Below are positions 35,678 through 47,555 of a DNA stretch of 64,000 nucleotides, piece after piece. The stretch covers positions 34,592,745 through 34,656,744 of the forward strand of contig CM075102.1 in assembly GCA_037576195.1 (NCBI GenBank), in the 5' to 3' direction. Each line of letters begins with the position of its first letter. The stretch's first letter is position 1. The translations under genes were made by a program, and so were the position numbers. The DNA is from Phytoseiulus persimilis (lineage: Eukaryota > Arthropoda > Arachnida > Mesostigmata > Phytoseiidae). The notes below the pieces were generated by a model. The model was not told the origin of the DNA. It saw nothing but the letters and a program-made list of their open reading frames with translations, and did not search any database.

Positions 35678-36279
35678 ATTGATTGATTGACTGATTGAAA
35701 TAATTCATTGCATGTATACTACATAATAGAACTTAGTTCACCGATTTCTTCGAGTCTCGGTCTCGATTCACATGATAAAGCATGATAGCGGGGACATCCT
35801 TCTCTACAAAACGTGCGTACACATTCGTCGTTTGGTGTGTGGCGTATGGGGGTGATGCAGAGCTTGTGGTGGTAGCCGTGCACCAGGTAACGTGTGAATG
35901 ATTGTCTTTTTGGGAACATCGGCTTGCTCTAACTCTCTTCGCGTTTCATGATGGGGTCACCCTCCAGGATTTCTCTCGTCTCCGCTACTTTTTGCTTCCA
36001 CTCGTCCATGAAAACCTGTTGTGCTGTCGTCAATGTGGCCTTCACGTACAGTCTCAAGATTACGACGAAGGGTGTGTCGAAGCCAGCTAGAATATTAACA
36101 TATCTGTCACGACTGCTTTTGGAGATTCTGAGGACCCTCTTCATAAATGAGCAGTAGCATTTCTCCAGCGTGATGAAATTGCGCGGAGTTAGGTGATACC
36201 ATAGTCTTCCCTTGATGCTAGACAGTTTCTTTGCTGTGTCGACCGATAGGAGGTAGGGGTCTCCTATTTCGGCGTGCAT
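35678..36279 (-). mobile_element. 3' end of a decayed non-LTR (LINE) retrotransposon
   Basis: One minus-strand frame runs from 36279 to 35719, broken by a single in-frame TAG at 35931-35929. The first part (YCSFMKRVLRI, NILAGFDTPFVV) resembles the region downstream of a LINE reverse transcriptase. The part after the stop ends in a Cys/His knuckle (GYHHKLC, then C...C and RYHALSC), as in the C-termini of several arthropod LINE ORF2 proteins. The sequence after the final stop is a TCAA-type short repeat (35697-35678), a common LINE tail. A further frame upstream at 36499-36293 may be a frameshifted part of the same element. Confidence 0.6.
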
Positions 36280-36939
36280 GGCGGCGACTGCCTTACAGCA
36301 GACTTCCTCGATATGGTTGGTGAAACAGGTTCCCGTCGTTTGCAGTCGGATGCCTCGGCCTCGACTTTGCGCTTGTCACGAACTCGAGTGTTTTTCCTTC
36401 CCATAACATACGATCTGACGAAATCGATTCGACAGGTAAACAGTCCAAATCGTTGCAGAAGAGCGCATAACCGATGCGACCATCGCCAAGCTCGAGCAAG
36501 CGCCGGCTACACGGCTGGTTCCACGAAGCTGGAAGAAAAACTCGCTCTGTTGAACCTGAGAAGGTGGGAGTTCCCGTAACTCTAATTCCAGGATGGGTGT
36601 TTTCAGTGGAGCGATCGATTCCGACATCAGATTCGCAATCAGCATATTGAAGCTTGAGCTCGTTCGCTCACGAATGGAGCCCCTAGAAGAGGAGGAAGTG
36701 TCCTCGGCGTTCATTTGAACCCATGAGAACTTCATGCATTCAAAATAGCGTTCCTGCTCCAGAGACGCCTTTCATGCTGCCAAGATCCCGCTGAGGAAGC
36801 TCTGCCCGACAAGTTTCCCGTCACTCGAGCACAGTCGTCACCCCAAGACTGTCGACAAGCTACCTAAGGTGGAGAAAAAAAATTGCGAGACCTTCCTAAA
36901 TTTGCTCAGCGACTGCGCGGTTCTGGATCGAAATATTAC

Positions 36940-37262
36940 CTGTCGTCACCATGTAGCTTTGGGCTGCTCCCGTTGCCAGAAACCGTTTTGGAGAATACAT
37001 GAAAGGGAGCGGCATGTGAAGTAGGTTTATGAGTCCAAGGGTGAAAGGGAAGAATTGTATGACTTCAATGCATGGATCGACTGATGTAAAAGCCCCGATA
37101 CCGGTGACTTTTCTGGGGAGCATCTCCGCAAGGAACGGCTTGCGTGTAACGTGTGCGTGTTGGATTTCACTGACTACCCTCCCATGGGGTTTCGTTCGAT
37201 GGCGGACGACTCCCTGGAACTGACCAGGCCACTCGAAGAGTCGTATGCGCTCGAAACCTCTT
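36940..37262 (-). CDS. candidate exon of an unknown minus-strand gene
   Basis: A 323 nt open stretch with acceptor CTGGATTCTCAG|A and donor ACGACAG|GTAATA, entering in phase 2 and leaving in phase 1. The product is well mixed in composition and includes GFERIRLFEWPGQFQG and CIEVIQFFPFTLGLINLLH. No family is recognised and no partner exon was joined with confidence. It lies next to retrotransposon debris, so it may be transposon-derived. Confidence 0.35.
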
Positions 37263-37784
37263 CTGAGAATCCAGAGGCCCAATTATTCAAGCTCAGTTTT
37301 AGCTGTCTACCTTGAAGGGAAGGCTTCCGATACTGAGTTTTTGCCGACATCCGTTTTTCGAACGCTGGATGGAAATAAATTCAAATAATTTCTTTCCGTT
37401 TCGACAATAATGAGGATGAGTAATTTCTGCGGATCGTCGAAAGAGAACGAGGATGTCACTAGGACACGATGCGTTGAACGGATTGTGAACGAATCCATCA
37501 AGCTTGATACATGAGTATTCATGGAAGAGATTCATCGTAGTTGTTGTACTGGCGGTTCTTGTTTTGCAGTAACAAGTTTCCAGTACTTCTCACGAAAGTC
37601 AGGGGGAGATTGCATTCAGTCAGAGTGATTGGTAGTCTTGTGACAGATGTGTCTGCTGGGGTACACGGGTGCCCTGTTCCTTCCGGTCGCAGATTTCAAC
37701 CCACGGTGAGTCGCGCGTATTGAAAAGTGAGCGGAAACGAAGTAATGTTACGGCGGCGACCCAGCTCCTGACAGCGGAGACTGT

Positions 37785-37835
37785 CGTCGCCATCGAAATA
37801 TCGGACTCGCAACTAACTCCAGCCCACCGACGCAA
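37785..37835 (+). repeat. short dispersed repeat, copy a
   Basis: About 50 nt closely similar to 40688-40738 in the same orientation (shared ATCGAAATAT and CTCGCAACTAAC blocks). Copy a reads through as VVAIEISDSQLTPAHRRN, ending in a stop shortly after. It is probably a fragment of a mobile element or a duplicated coding piece. Confidence 0.5.
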
Positions 37836-39743
37836 CCTCTACGAGTCCTTGCTTGGCGGAGCGGCGTGAGCGCTAATCTACAGCCCGTTAGAGAGCCGCC
37901 GAGATGAGACACAACTGGGAAGACTGGTGCACTGCGTGAGGCTCATTGGAGACATTGGAGTTGCCGCGATTCCGGTGCCCATCATTCTCCCCCAGACGCT
38001 CAGAACCGCTCATCGGAACATTTTAAAGGCCCTCGCAGTTAATTTTAAGTTTCCATTCCTGTCCAACCAGCCCGTGAGACGTTCCGCGTTCTCCAACAAT
38101 TTGAAAGCTTCTAGGTACGATGGCCAGGCGCGATTCTCGACGATCTCGAGCATGCGCGGGCGAGTCGTCGGCTCGCAATGGACGTATCCATCAAACGTGC
38201 TAAACGTTTCTGAACGCTTCACTCGCAAGCCTCCGTACGGCTGAGTGAAGTCGCTGTGCAAAGGAATCCACCTTTGGTTCGCAATCGGTGGAATACAGGT
38301 ACTTAGTAGGGGAATTCTGATTGAGGTTCGACACGTCGCTCTGGAGTTCTATCCATTCCAGAGACCAACTTCCATCGATACTGCTATTCTACCTCTTCTG
38401 TCCGTCGGAAATTGACCACGTGTCTCGTGATGTCGTAGTTGCGCTTGTCGGAGCAGAGTTGCGTCTCCGGAAACCAATGCGTTGGACCATTCGGCGTGGT
38501 GGAGGTGCTCGCGAAACCTAAACAACTGTTTTCTGCAGGTGACATTATTCGAGCCCGGAGGAAGTTGGAGTCACGGCACTCGAAATAGTGAGTGACTTCG
38601 ATCACGGGAAGTTTTGCTCACGAGACCTCAGGCTGGTACTGCTTCTTCGATCAGAATTGAAATCTCGAGTGCCGCCCCGAGTTCCCCAGCTCAGGCTAAG
38701 GGTGACGGAAACCTCTCTCCCACTTGCACATGTGAGAACGTTTTCATTCCTCTCATTCGAATATTCTGTGAAACGAGCATTGAAGGGCGGATGCTAGGCG
38801 CATCCCGGCGTTGCCTCCATTTTGAGATACACTTCCACTCCGTTTCAGATCACCTAGAACATTTTGAAGGCGGGGAATGGAGAGGAATGTTCACAAGTGC
38901 GCCAGATGCGTCGAATGCGCCAGAACGCTCGGAGGTTGCGTGGCTCACCGCAGCAGAATCCATAACCCGGCTTGCCCTCGATTCAGAGAACAGCCTCTGC
39001 AGTACCCTCCAAAGCTATCGAGAAATTGGCAGGATTCGAATCCGCTCATGAGACGGCGGTGTGAGTCGAGAGGAAAGCGTTCAACCAGCTCTTCGGAGCC
39101 TTACATGCGGACCCGCCCCCCGCCGAGCCGAGTCGCCGGTCCGCCGTGTTGCAAGACTGGGGAACCGAACAGCGACTGTCCGTCGAACACCCCTTGGTCG
39201 TCCGAACCTGGGACGAGCCAAACTGTGTCTAGTACGACGGAAACTCTTCCTCTCCACGCCGTGTTCCTCAATTGTGCTTCATCCGGAGCGGGAAGTTCAC
39301 TTGATCCGTTGAACCTCAGAAGACTCTCCCCGCCAAAGTGTTCAAAAACTGGACACGGGAAGGAAGGTTAGAGATTCGCGCTTGCATATTCTGTTAGTTC
39401 TGAGAAATTTACCATCGCTTACGAATCGTAGAGTCGATCCATAGAACTTGAACTTCAACTGGACCGGGAATGAAATGACTCTATTTCAGGTCCGTTCGGA
39501 ACAGTTCCACCGCACGCTTCCTTCGTTTTTCCAGGGCCAGATCCATGTGAGGATCGACGTTCGGGTCGCCGTCTGCAGACTACCGTTAGTGGCGCTCCTT
39601 TTCCTACAATCTTCATCCCTTAGCCATACTGAGCGCATGTCTGGGACTCGTTCTTTCCCCTACAGGTCGAACGCGAAAGGCATTACAGAAGGGTCATCCA
39701 TGTCAAACGCCCCATCGCTGAGCCTTGCGGGGCCGGCGCTTAC

Positions 39744-40116
39744 TGCTCTCCCGATTCTGGAGGCATCGACGGAGCTTTCCCGAACGTCTTTGGGTTTGAG
39801 CCCACGTGGTGAGATCTCTGCATCCTCATGAACCTTCATTGTAGAGGAGTTCCCGGGTAAAGGGCGATGCGTCCCCATCAAAAGTTTGGAAAACAAATAA
39901 TGTCGACGAACCTTCTCCCAGCAGGGCTCCTCATCATACCTCAAGAGTGTATACAGGCGAAGATGATACGAAACCGACTGCGGCACCCAAAGCTGATGCG
40001 TGCGCTAAAACTCCAGAACCAGGTCGACAAAGGTCGAAATCGGTCTGACTTCTTTTAGTTCCCGAAGGAGAGATCTTCGGAAGATTGTTCCGTGAGGATG
40101 AAACTTCTTTTTTCGT
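39744..40116 (-). CDS. two-exon part of an unknown minus-strand gene
   Basis: Exon 40116-39940 (acceptor CTGTCCTTTTCAG, donor CTTGAG|GTATGA) and exon 39833-39744 (donor AGAGCA|GTAAGC) are each an exact number of codons (59 and 30) in phase 0 and are separated by a 106 nt intron, the usual size here. The product is polar (SGTKRSQTDFDLCRPGSG, then VHEDAEISPRGLKPKD). An upstream frame at 40376-40154 ending at ACAG|GTAAAA may belong but leaves in phase 1. A possible terminal exon lies near 39575-39486. No family is recognised. Confidence 0.4.
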
Positions 40117-40687
40117 CTGAAAAGGACAGGAATACATTAAGCTCTTTTACCTGTTTCGGCAAAACATGGCCCTCCGTGTACTTCTTCCGTGAGACCCAGC
40201 GTATCAGCGAGCAGGGAGGCTTCCGGAGGAGAAAGATGGATGCTTGGATTCGAGACGGCAGAGACCAGAAACACAGCGGGTATTGAGAGATATTCAGACG
40301 GACCTCGGCTGATACACACTCCTGTGGAGCACTTCATTATGCTCGATGAGCGCCCAACAGAAGCGGTAGAGAGCATCGCGTGCTGGTCGGTCGCGTTCGA
40401 TCACTGATTTCCCGGCGGTCGGTCGATTGATGGTTCTCTGAGCCCATCAGACGAAATATTCAAAAGATCGCATTTCCCTTATGAGAAGTCACAGGAACGA
40501 GCTCAGACGTGGCGTCAGCTGTTCGCTGAAGCCGGATTCCATACCACGATCGATATTCCCTGGATGGCGGCCGAAGATTAGATTCCGTCAGAGTGATTCC
40601 TTGGATTGCGGCGGCACGAGATCTGTCCGCCGGAGAAATCGTGCGCCTTGCTCCATTTGGTTGCAGATGCCCGCACCGGTGTCTCCT

Positions 40688-40738
40688 CTGTGATGCGCCG
40701 ACTGCCGTCGTTATCGAAATATTGGGCTCGCAACTAAC
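40688..40738 (+). repeat. short dispersed repeat, copy b
   Basis: The partner of 37785-37835. In the matching frame it carries a stop codon (TAG) where copy a is open, so it looks decayed. Confidence 0.5.
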
Positions 40739-41307
40739 CCGGGCTCACCTATAGGACCGCCATGAATCTTCCCCCGCCGCGCTCCGCTCCGTGCAGATCA
40801 CAACGATGGGCAACAAGCTCAGCGGGCTCGGACCCTGCGGTAGAAACAGCGCAATCGTTCGAGGCAGGTCTTCACTATGCAAAGTGCACTCCCGTGTTGT
40901 TTCCCCTGAGGGAGCCAATTAGGAGTCCGCCGGGTCCTGAGACAACATGGTTAGACGGAGGAAGAATCGTGAGCGTTTCCAAGAAACAAGACCATACAAA
41001 CACGCGCGCATGCTCACAAACCCAACCGCACACGGGCGCCGGAACAAACATCGTTATCGACTCTACACCCGCCCCGATAAAGCTGCTCGACGCAATCTGC
41101 TACAATGTTGGCCCTGGCTCGTGTCGGCCACTTCCTTCCCTAAACTATACCCTGCATTCATGTCTCCAAGTGATATTTTATCTTCCGCTCGATCGAGGCA
41201 TCGATCATCAGAGTCTGCGAGAGCTGATGCAGCTCATCACGAAAGCCTTCCAGACGAGAACGTGGGTTAATCACATGGGATTAAGGCCCACGCATTCTGC
41301 GACTTGA

Positions 41308-44300
41308 GCCGCTCCCGTGCGCGGATATGCAGGGAGCTCAAGGCCTACGGGCAGACATCGAGTACATCTTGAGAAAGTTGCTTCCCCGAGCGGAGCCCAG
41401 AAGCCTTTTTCCGTCGCTAGCCACAGGGCACGCAAACAGCTTTTCGAGACTGATTCGGCCTACCGAATTCAATCGACTCTACTCCGATCTTGCTCGCGTC
41501 TGTGAACGCTGCGACAACACGATCATGAGATTCCGGTGGCTCAGCGGTGCGAATAAATCCGTGAGTAACAACCCGGTCACGGACTTGGACTGAGGGGTGC
41601 GCTGAGTCGCTTCAGAAATGCTTTCCGGAAATCTGCTATATCGAATGAAACTTTCACCAGAATTCACCAGTCTTCCAACGATCCTGATGAGTTTTCGAGA
41701 TATTCAGCCAGAAACCGGTGATTGCAATATAGCAGGGTTTGCATCACGATCAGCTCGGAGTGAGCTCAAGCGACTATCTTCGCGGAGCTCCTTCGTCCGG
41801 TTCCAAGATCTCGCGTGATGGCGCCGGATCAGTTCTTGAAGGAGTTCCTCACCGGTCTTGGGGAGTGATCAGCAGTTTCCACACGGAGAACACGACGACG
41901 CACCATTTTCCGTTTCTTGCTCTTCTTAGTCGACCCCCCCCAGAGGTGATTTTGCGCTCGTGGCGGCCCTTGCGCAGCGTTCTGTGGCCACGGAAAAGGC
42001 TCTAAATTTACAGTCGGGTGCGGTCCTTGGCTCTCCTGCAGCGTGACTCGATCGAATCCCGGCAGCGTTGAGCTTTTCCGTCTCTACGCCGTTCCTTCGG
42101 TTGTATTTTCTAGCTCAAACCTCGTTCCATATTCACCGAGTGATACACGACTCTCGGGCATGATACAGGAACGGATGTAGTTCGAGAATCGATCGGTGGT
42201 CCGACACAGGAGCGACGTGAGAAACAGACACTGCGATTCGATTGCATCGCGCCTGGAAGTGGTGCCTGGAGTCCCGTGTTAACTTGGAATCACAGATTCC
42301 CCGTTCGCCTTGATTCCGATTCCAGGAGGATCAACGGGGTTTCCATCGGAATTCCGCTTCTGATCAATAGCGCGTCGTGCCGATGCACCGACACGTAAAG
42401 ACTCGGAATCGGACTTGATCCGAGTCGAAATGACTCGAACCGAGTTGAGTCGGATCCTTCAGAGACTCGTTCGGAGGTTCGGGCTCTGAGTTTCGGATTC
42501 GTAGTCGAGGTGCTCGCAATAAGGTCACGAGGGTCGAAAGACGGAATACTACGGACGGGAATTCCTGAAAGCATGAGCAGTCCTTCTGCTGGCTGGGGGA
42601 GGCGAAGCGAAGGAAAAAAGAGGATGTGAAAAGGTTGTTTCATGGATTGGAAAAAACGGATGACAAACGTTTCGGTTATTTCTCTTTCATTCTCCTCCCC
42701 TTTTCTTTTCGCGGAGAAGCGACGCTCGACGACATTCGGACGAAACGACGTGAACCAAGACTATATCCCAGACTTTTCCGCGATCCTGAGGAGTGGAGCA
42801 TCCCAGCGAAAATCCGAGTCGTAGTTAATGCAGCGATGCTTTTTCGTTCTGCTTCGGAAGCTCCTCGGACCGGAGTGCATCGCTGTGCGTTCTAGATTAC
42901 TTCGTTGGAGTTGTCGCCCCTATCCCGGGCCGAACGCACTCCGTGACACCTGGAAACGCTCAAACCGAAAAAAGGGCTGTCACTTCGCTCGATTGCGAAC
43001 TGCGTCACCCTCTCCCGTCGTTCGAGGATTCTAGACGATCGTCCTCGTCCCACGTCCGCTTCTCCTCTAGCGCTCTGAACGGCGTTGTGAGAATTCAGGC
43101 TCCCGATCCCAGGTGATGATATCCTTTCACCTGGACCGAGGTTTCCGGAACAGATATCCCTCGGAAACGGAGGCCGGCCAGGGAGACAGAGAGACTCTGA
43201 CAGAGAAACGAGCTGACAGCTCTGGGAAGGGATCGGTGGACAACCGAGATGACTGGACTCCGGGGTCGTCGGTTGTGTCTTCGTTTCGACTGTCATCGGC
43301 GAATGCTCGTAGCTCTGCATGACGAATGACAGACACACCAGTTGGGCAAGCCGGGCAGCGTGGCGGTCTCAGGGGTCCACGGCCTAGTTTTTTTTGCGGT
43401 GAATACGGATGCCTGGCCGTCCCGCGAGCGGACGAGCTCGGCAACTCCCTTGACAGCCTAACAGGCAGGTTGGGAAGCACTCGCACCAGAAGAGCGAGCG
43501 CCCCGGGAATCGGTCACGCGGCGACCGACGCTCACAGTGGAAGACGTATGGAAAACCAATCTTTCGGTGGATGTCTCTTTACCTCTCTCGCGAGAGCGAC
43601 CTGATTCGTTGCTTCACCAATCAATCCGAGGTCGAATCAGGCTCTCAGCAAGCACGCAAACGGGGACTCAATGAATCCTCTCTAATTTCATTGAGACCAT
43701 CTGATCGTACCTGAAATCCTGGATCTCGGGTGGATGCGGGTAGAGCGGAAAACATCAGCGTGGAGTTGTTTGTCCTGAGCGACGTGGGAATTAGATTTCC
43801 GCGAAAGAATTGTTATTCTCCGGAGCAGCGTGCAAACACGATGTATTCATAGACCAAAAAGCACGCGCACGGCAGATACTCCGCGTAAGTAATGATGTCT
43901 TTCCGGGACTGGCCAGAAAGTAGAACAAGTCATGTAATTAGCGGGAACATGGGCGCGTATTACGTTTCCGACGACGTCGCTCTTTCCGCTCTCCTCTGCA
44001 GTGTCCTGCTTCCCGACTCGCATTCCGCCAAATGCAACGAGTGTTCTCGCCGGGTTCACGCTTGTTGTCCACCGAGAGTAATCCTCTCATCTAGGAGAAC
44101 CGGGACTGGAAGTGCTGCTTCCAGGTATCGCGATAGAGTCTGGTCGGCTCATTGGGGGCCTTCGAGAGAGAACAGGGTGGGCCGGAAAACAGTTATTCGG
44201 ACATGCGAGCGTGTAAACTCGCTCACCGAAAGGTCTCCGTCTCCGCTGGAATCAATGCGAGGAACATCGGAACAGTGGTCGGCGCTGATGATGTTTGATC

Positions 44301-45617
44301 CTTCCAGAACTATGTTGTCACTGAAAGGAAGATGTTAATGAAGACAGAGTGCGACGAATTGTCTGACGGAGGATGTTCGGGTGGAGGCCGCAGAGATAAC
44401 GGCAGGGACGGCGCACTTCGGCCTACTCCTTCCCACCTACCCTCAGCGATTCCCGAATCCACGTCATTCGGCCACGTTTTCGGGCTTAAGTCGGAGCTAT
44501 CTCTCAGGCCCCCGCTCCCGAATACCGGCACAACTCCGTTACCTCAGCTTCACGCGTGAAGCTGCAAAAGCCTCTTATGGGGACCTGAGGGCTGGCTTCC
44601 TAGAGAACACTGTTATAAAAGCGTCTGCTCGAGAGAAACTTCAATATAATTGAAAGCTTTCACGGGAGTCAGTTCGAGCAGAACTCCGGGTGAGTTCGGG
44701 GTCGGACGAAGGCGTCATTAGAGAACTCGCCAGTGGGTCCCTCACTAGAGTTGAGCTGAAGCAACGGTAATCGAGTGGAAAAGGCCTTTTAGAGGAAACC
44801 GGTTGACGTCCGTCCTGATGAATTCGCGGACGATCTTGAGAGAATTTCTCCACCCGATTAAGGTCGCCCAACATCACTTTGGGCCTCTCAATGTATTCTT
44901 CTGACGAATCCGGTTTCGCGCATGGATGCCATGTATGTAACACGTGGCATTTCATGACCGTAGCATGGAGAACGACAAGCCGCCATACGAGAAGAGGCGT
45001 GCATGATCGGACCAGTTCTCATTGATATGCGTCTCTGTTGGAGCATCCGAATTTGATTAGCACAGATGCACGATCTGCGCCGCGTCGGATGAAGATTTCT
45101 CAAGTCTCCACGGGACGAGCGCTAACTCAGTTAGCACGAATTCTATCTTCCTTGCAAGCGAACCTCCTCTCCCACTGGTTCTTGTTCCTCTTCTAGGTTC
45201 CGTTCTCGTGCAAGGAGGGAGACCCCCGGCTCCTCTTCTCAGCTGACCGAACCGCCGCCTCGTCGGTCGGTCAGTCGGTCCCAGCGATGGGTTTTTCTTC
45301 TCGACTATAAGAATAACGCCCATTATGAGCACAAAGACTCAGGCGCAGCCCGGTTAATCAGGGAATCTTCCTCAGATTGAAGACACTTATCCCAACTTTC
45401 TGAAGCGTCAGCTCTGCTGCGCTTCACATTCGTCTCTCCGGCGCTCCACTAGCAGCTTTTTAATTACAAATGGTGATGGCCACCATTGGGGAACAATGAA
45501 TTCCACGCGGACCATACACGTGAACATTCCGGCGGCTTTCCCGGCGACTGTCGGCAGCGCGGGAAATCCCACCGAAACTCCACCAGCCGATTGTTATTCA
45601 GCTTGCGGAGGATAGAG
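41308..45617. other. stretch without a supported gene
   Basis: A plus-strand frame at 41327-41562 ending at AAATCC|GTGAGTAAC reads like protein (DIEYILRKLLPRAEPRS) and may be an exon of an unknown gene. The tract 42405-42500 is rich in GACTCG/GAATCG/GAGTCG words. No domain, repeat family or RNA was recognised in the rest. Confidence 0.3.
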
Positions 45618-45757
45618 TCACTGTCCTTCCTTGCGGCTTCGATCGTTCCGCGCGCGGCAGTACTTCCAAAGGAAGTTGAAGCTCTTGGAGTCCTCCCTGA
45701 ATTCCACTCCGGAATCGTTCCGCCAGCTGCCGAACATTTGCTCAACGAAACAGGACT
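45618..45757 (-). CDS. candidate terminal exon, unknown gene
   Basis: The acceptor TTTTCGTTCTCACAG at 45758 opens a frame reading SCFVEQMFGSWRNDSGVEF and on to a stop at 45618. An earlier donor (TTTGGAA|GTACTG) is possible. The opposite strand is open too, so strand is not certain. No family is recognised. Confidence 0.25.
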
Positions 45758-47129
45758 CTGTGAGAACGAAAAGCAAGGTGTAGAGGATATCTTGATCCCG
45801 GTGGGAGATGAGTCAGTGTCGGTGATATATGAGTAGCACCGTGGAACAAGCTGCGAGTTGGGCAAGGCATATCAGTCGAGATCGACTCCAGTCTGGCAGC
45901 GAAGCAGATAACCAATATGGTTCGTTCATCTGTTTCGGGCCAGATGGAAACAGACTATCGTTCAGTCCAGACCGAATGATCCAGCTGTACGTCAGTGTCT
46001 GTTAGTAGAGAAGACGAGCAGGGAGAAGGTGGTGAACGTTAGAGAGAAGCAAAAACGATTGCTTCCAGCTTCGATGCCTGCCGGGCCTGACGTTGCAGAA
46101 TGGCGGCCGCGGGGCTGTGGCATTGTGTGAAGATAGAGAAAGCCGGCAGCGGCGTCGAAGATCACGGCCGGGGAGAAGAACAGGAAGGGGGAGAGGAATA
46201 TATTAATTGCCCGCTCCCAGTCTCAACCTTCTATTGATAGCGGTGTTGCGCGTCCTGCGTCAGATATCGGAGAAGAACATATGGGGAGCCGCCTCCAGAT
46301 AATCTTGAATGTGGGACATGGACAGTGAGAAGACACTCCTTCAGGCGAAGTCCCGGCGCGGATCCTCACAATCGTCGTCCCTCCTCCGATGTCCGCCTCA
46401 TGCCTGCCTCTGTCCCTCGTTTCGCTGTCGCTCGATGTCGGCCCTCCAGGAACCGGCGCAGCCAATCCCGGACGCGATTCATCAAACATCCCGCTACACC
46501 GCGTACGAGATCATCCGTCAGACATAAATTCGAGAGCCATTCCCAGAAAAACGAAGCCCCTCGGTGCAATCGCTCTCAGCCTTCCTGTGTCTCCTTCATC
46601 CTGGTTTCTCTGTAACCCGACGGAGACGACGACGTTGGCCTTGGCCTCGCAGGCTCATTGAAAACAGGGATCCACTCGGTGACAGCTTTGTTTATAAACG
46701 TGAGTTTACTGTTCCCTCCTGACCCCGGCGCTCGCGGAAAAGCTGCGGCCTCGCAGCAAAAGCGTATCGCAGGCGCTCGCCGATACTCTGCAAATCCAGT
46801 TACTGGAGCCTCAGAACTCAGCATATCCTTCGATATCGTGGCTCATCTTGAGAGGAATCAGTGACTTCATCGCAAGACGAGAATTCATCGGCTCCGTACT
46901 CTTGCCTAGGGCGCCCCAGAGAATCGTTTGCAGAGAGTTTTCAGAGTTCTGATTATAAGAACGTGTTCGTTCGACCATTTAGCGTGATTGAGGAACGATA
47001 AGACATCCGCATAGCTTCCCGTTTCTGTGAGTACCTTCGTCAGTTTGAAAGTGCGGTCAAGAACGCATCATGCATGCGGAACTACTTGACCTCAATCCGA
47101 TCCGGTCGGGCGAGCTGAACCCCTCTCCC

Positions 47130-47130
47130 C

Positions 47131-47157
<27 letters not shown>
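47130..47157. repeat. (CT)n microsatellite
   Basis: An uninterrupted CT dinucleotide run of about 28 nt. It accounts for the poly-(Arg-Glu) and poly-(Leu-Ser) stretches of the frames crossing it. Confidence 0.9.
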
Positions 47158-47161
<4 letters not shown>

Positions 47162-47539
47162 TGTCTCTGATAAGAACCCCGAGGTCGAGTCATTCTCTTC
47201 AATAGCTTTGCAAAGATGCAAAACTTCCGTGACATCGATCTGGATTCCAAGGCGAAGATTGCATTCCACGAAACACCCCCTACTTAAGCGAAGAGAAAAC
47301 AAGATGGGGAGCCTTATCGTTGCCTTCTCCTTCGGCTGCCTCGCGAGACGGGCGTTCAACGACCAACTCGACTCTTCTCATGTGGGTCGCGGGCTAGCGG
47401 GCGCGAAAGCCGCAAACTTTCGAGGGTTGTACGTGGCAGGTGCCCGCTTGCTAAATAAATAACTCGAGCTTGTAGTTCCTTTTCGGCACGATCTTCCCTG
47501 TGGTGTGCTCCTGTTCGTGATGGTAGCCGTGCGGGGAGC

Positions 47540-47555
47540 GGGGGGGGGGGGGGGG
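47540..47555. repeat. 16-nt poly(G) run
   Basis: Sixteen consecutive G on the plus strand, preceded by GCGGGGAGC. Its length in the assembly may be unreliable, and the tract could form a G-quadruplex. Confidence 0.9.
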
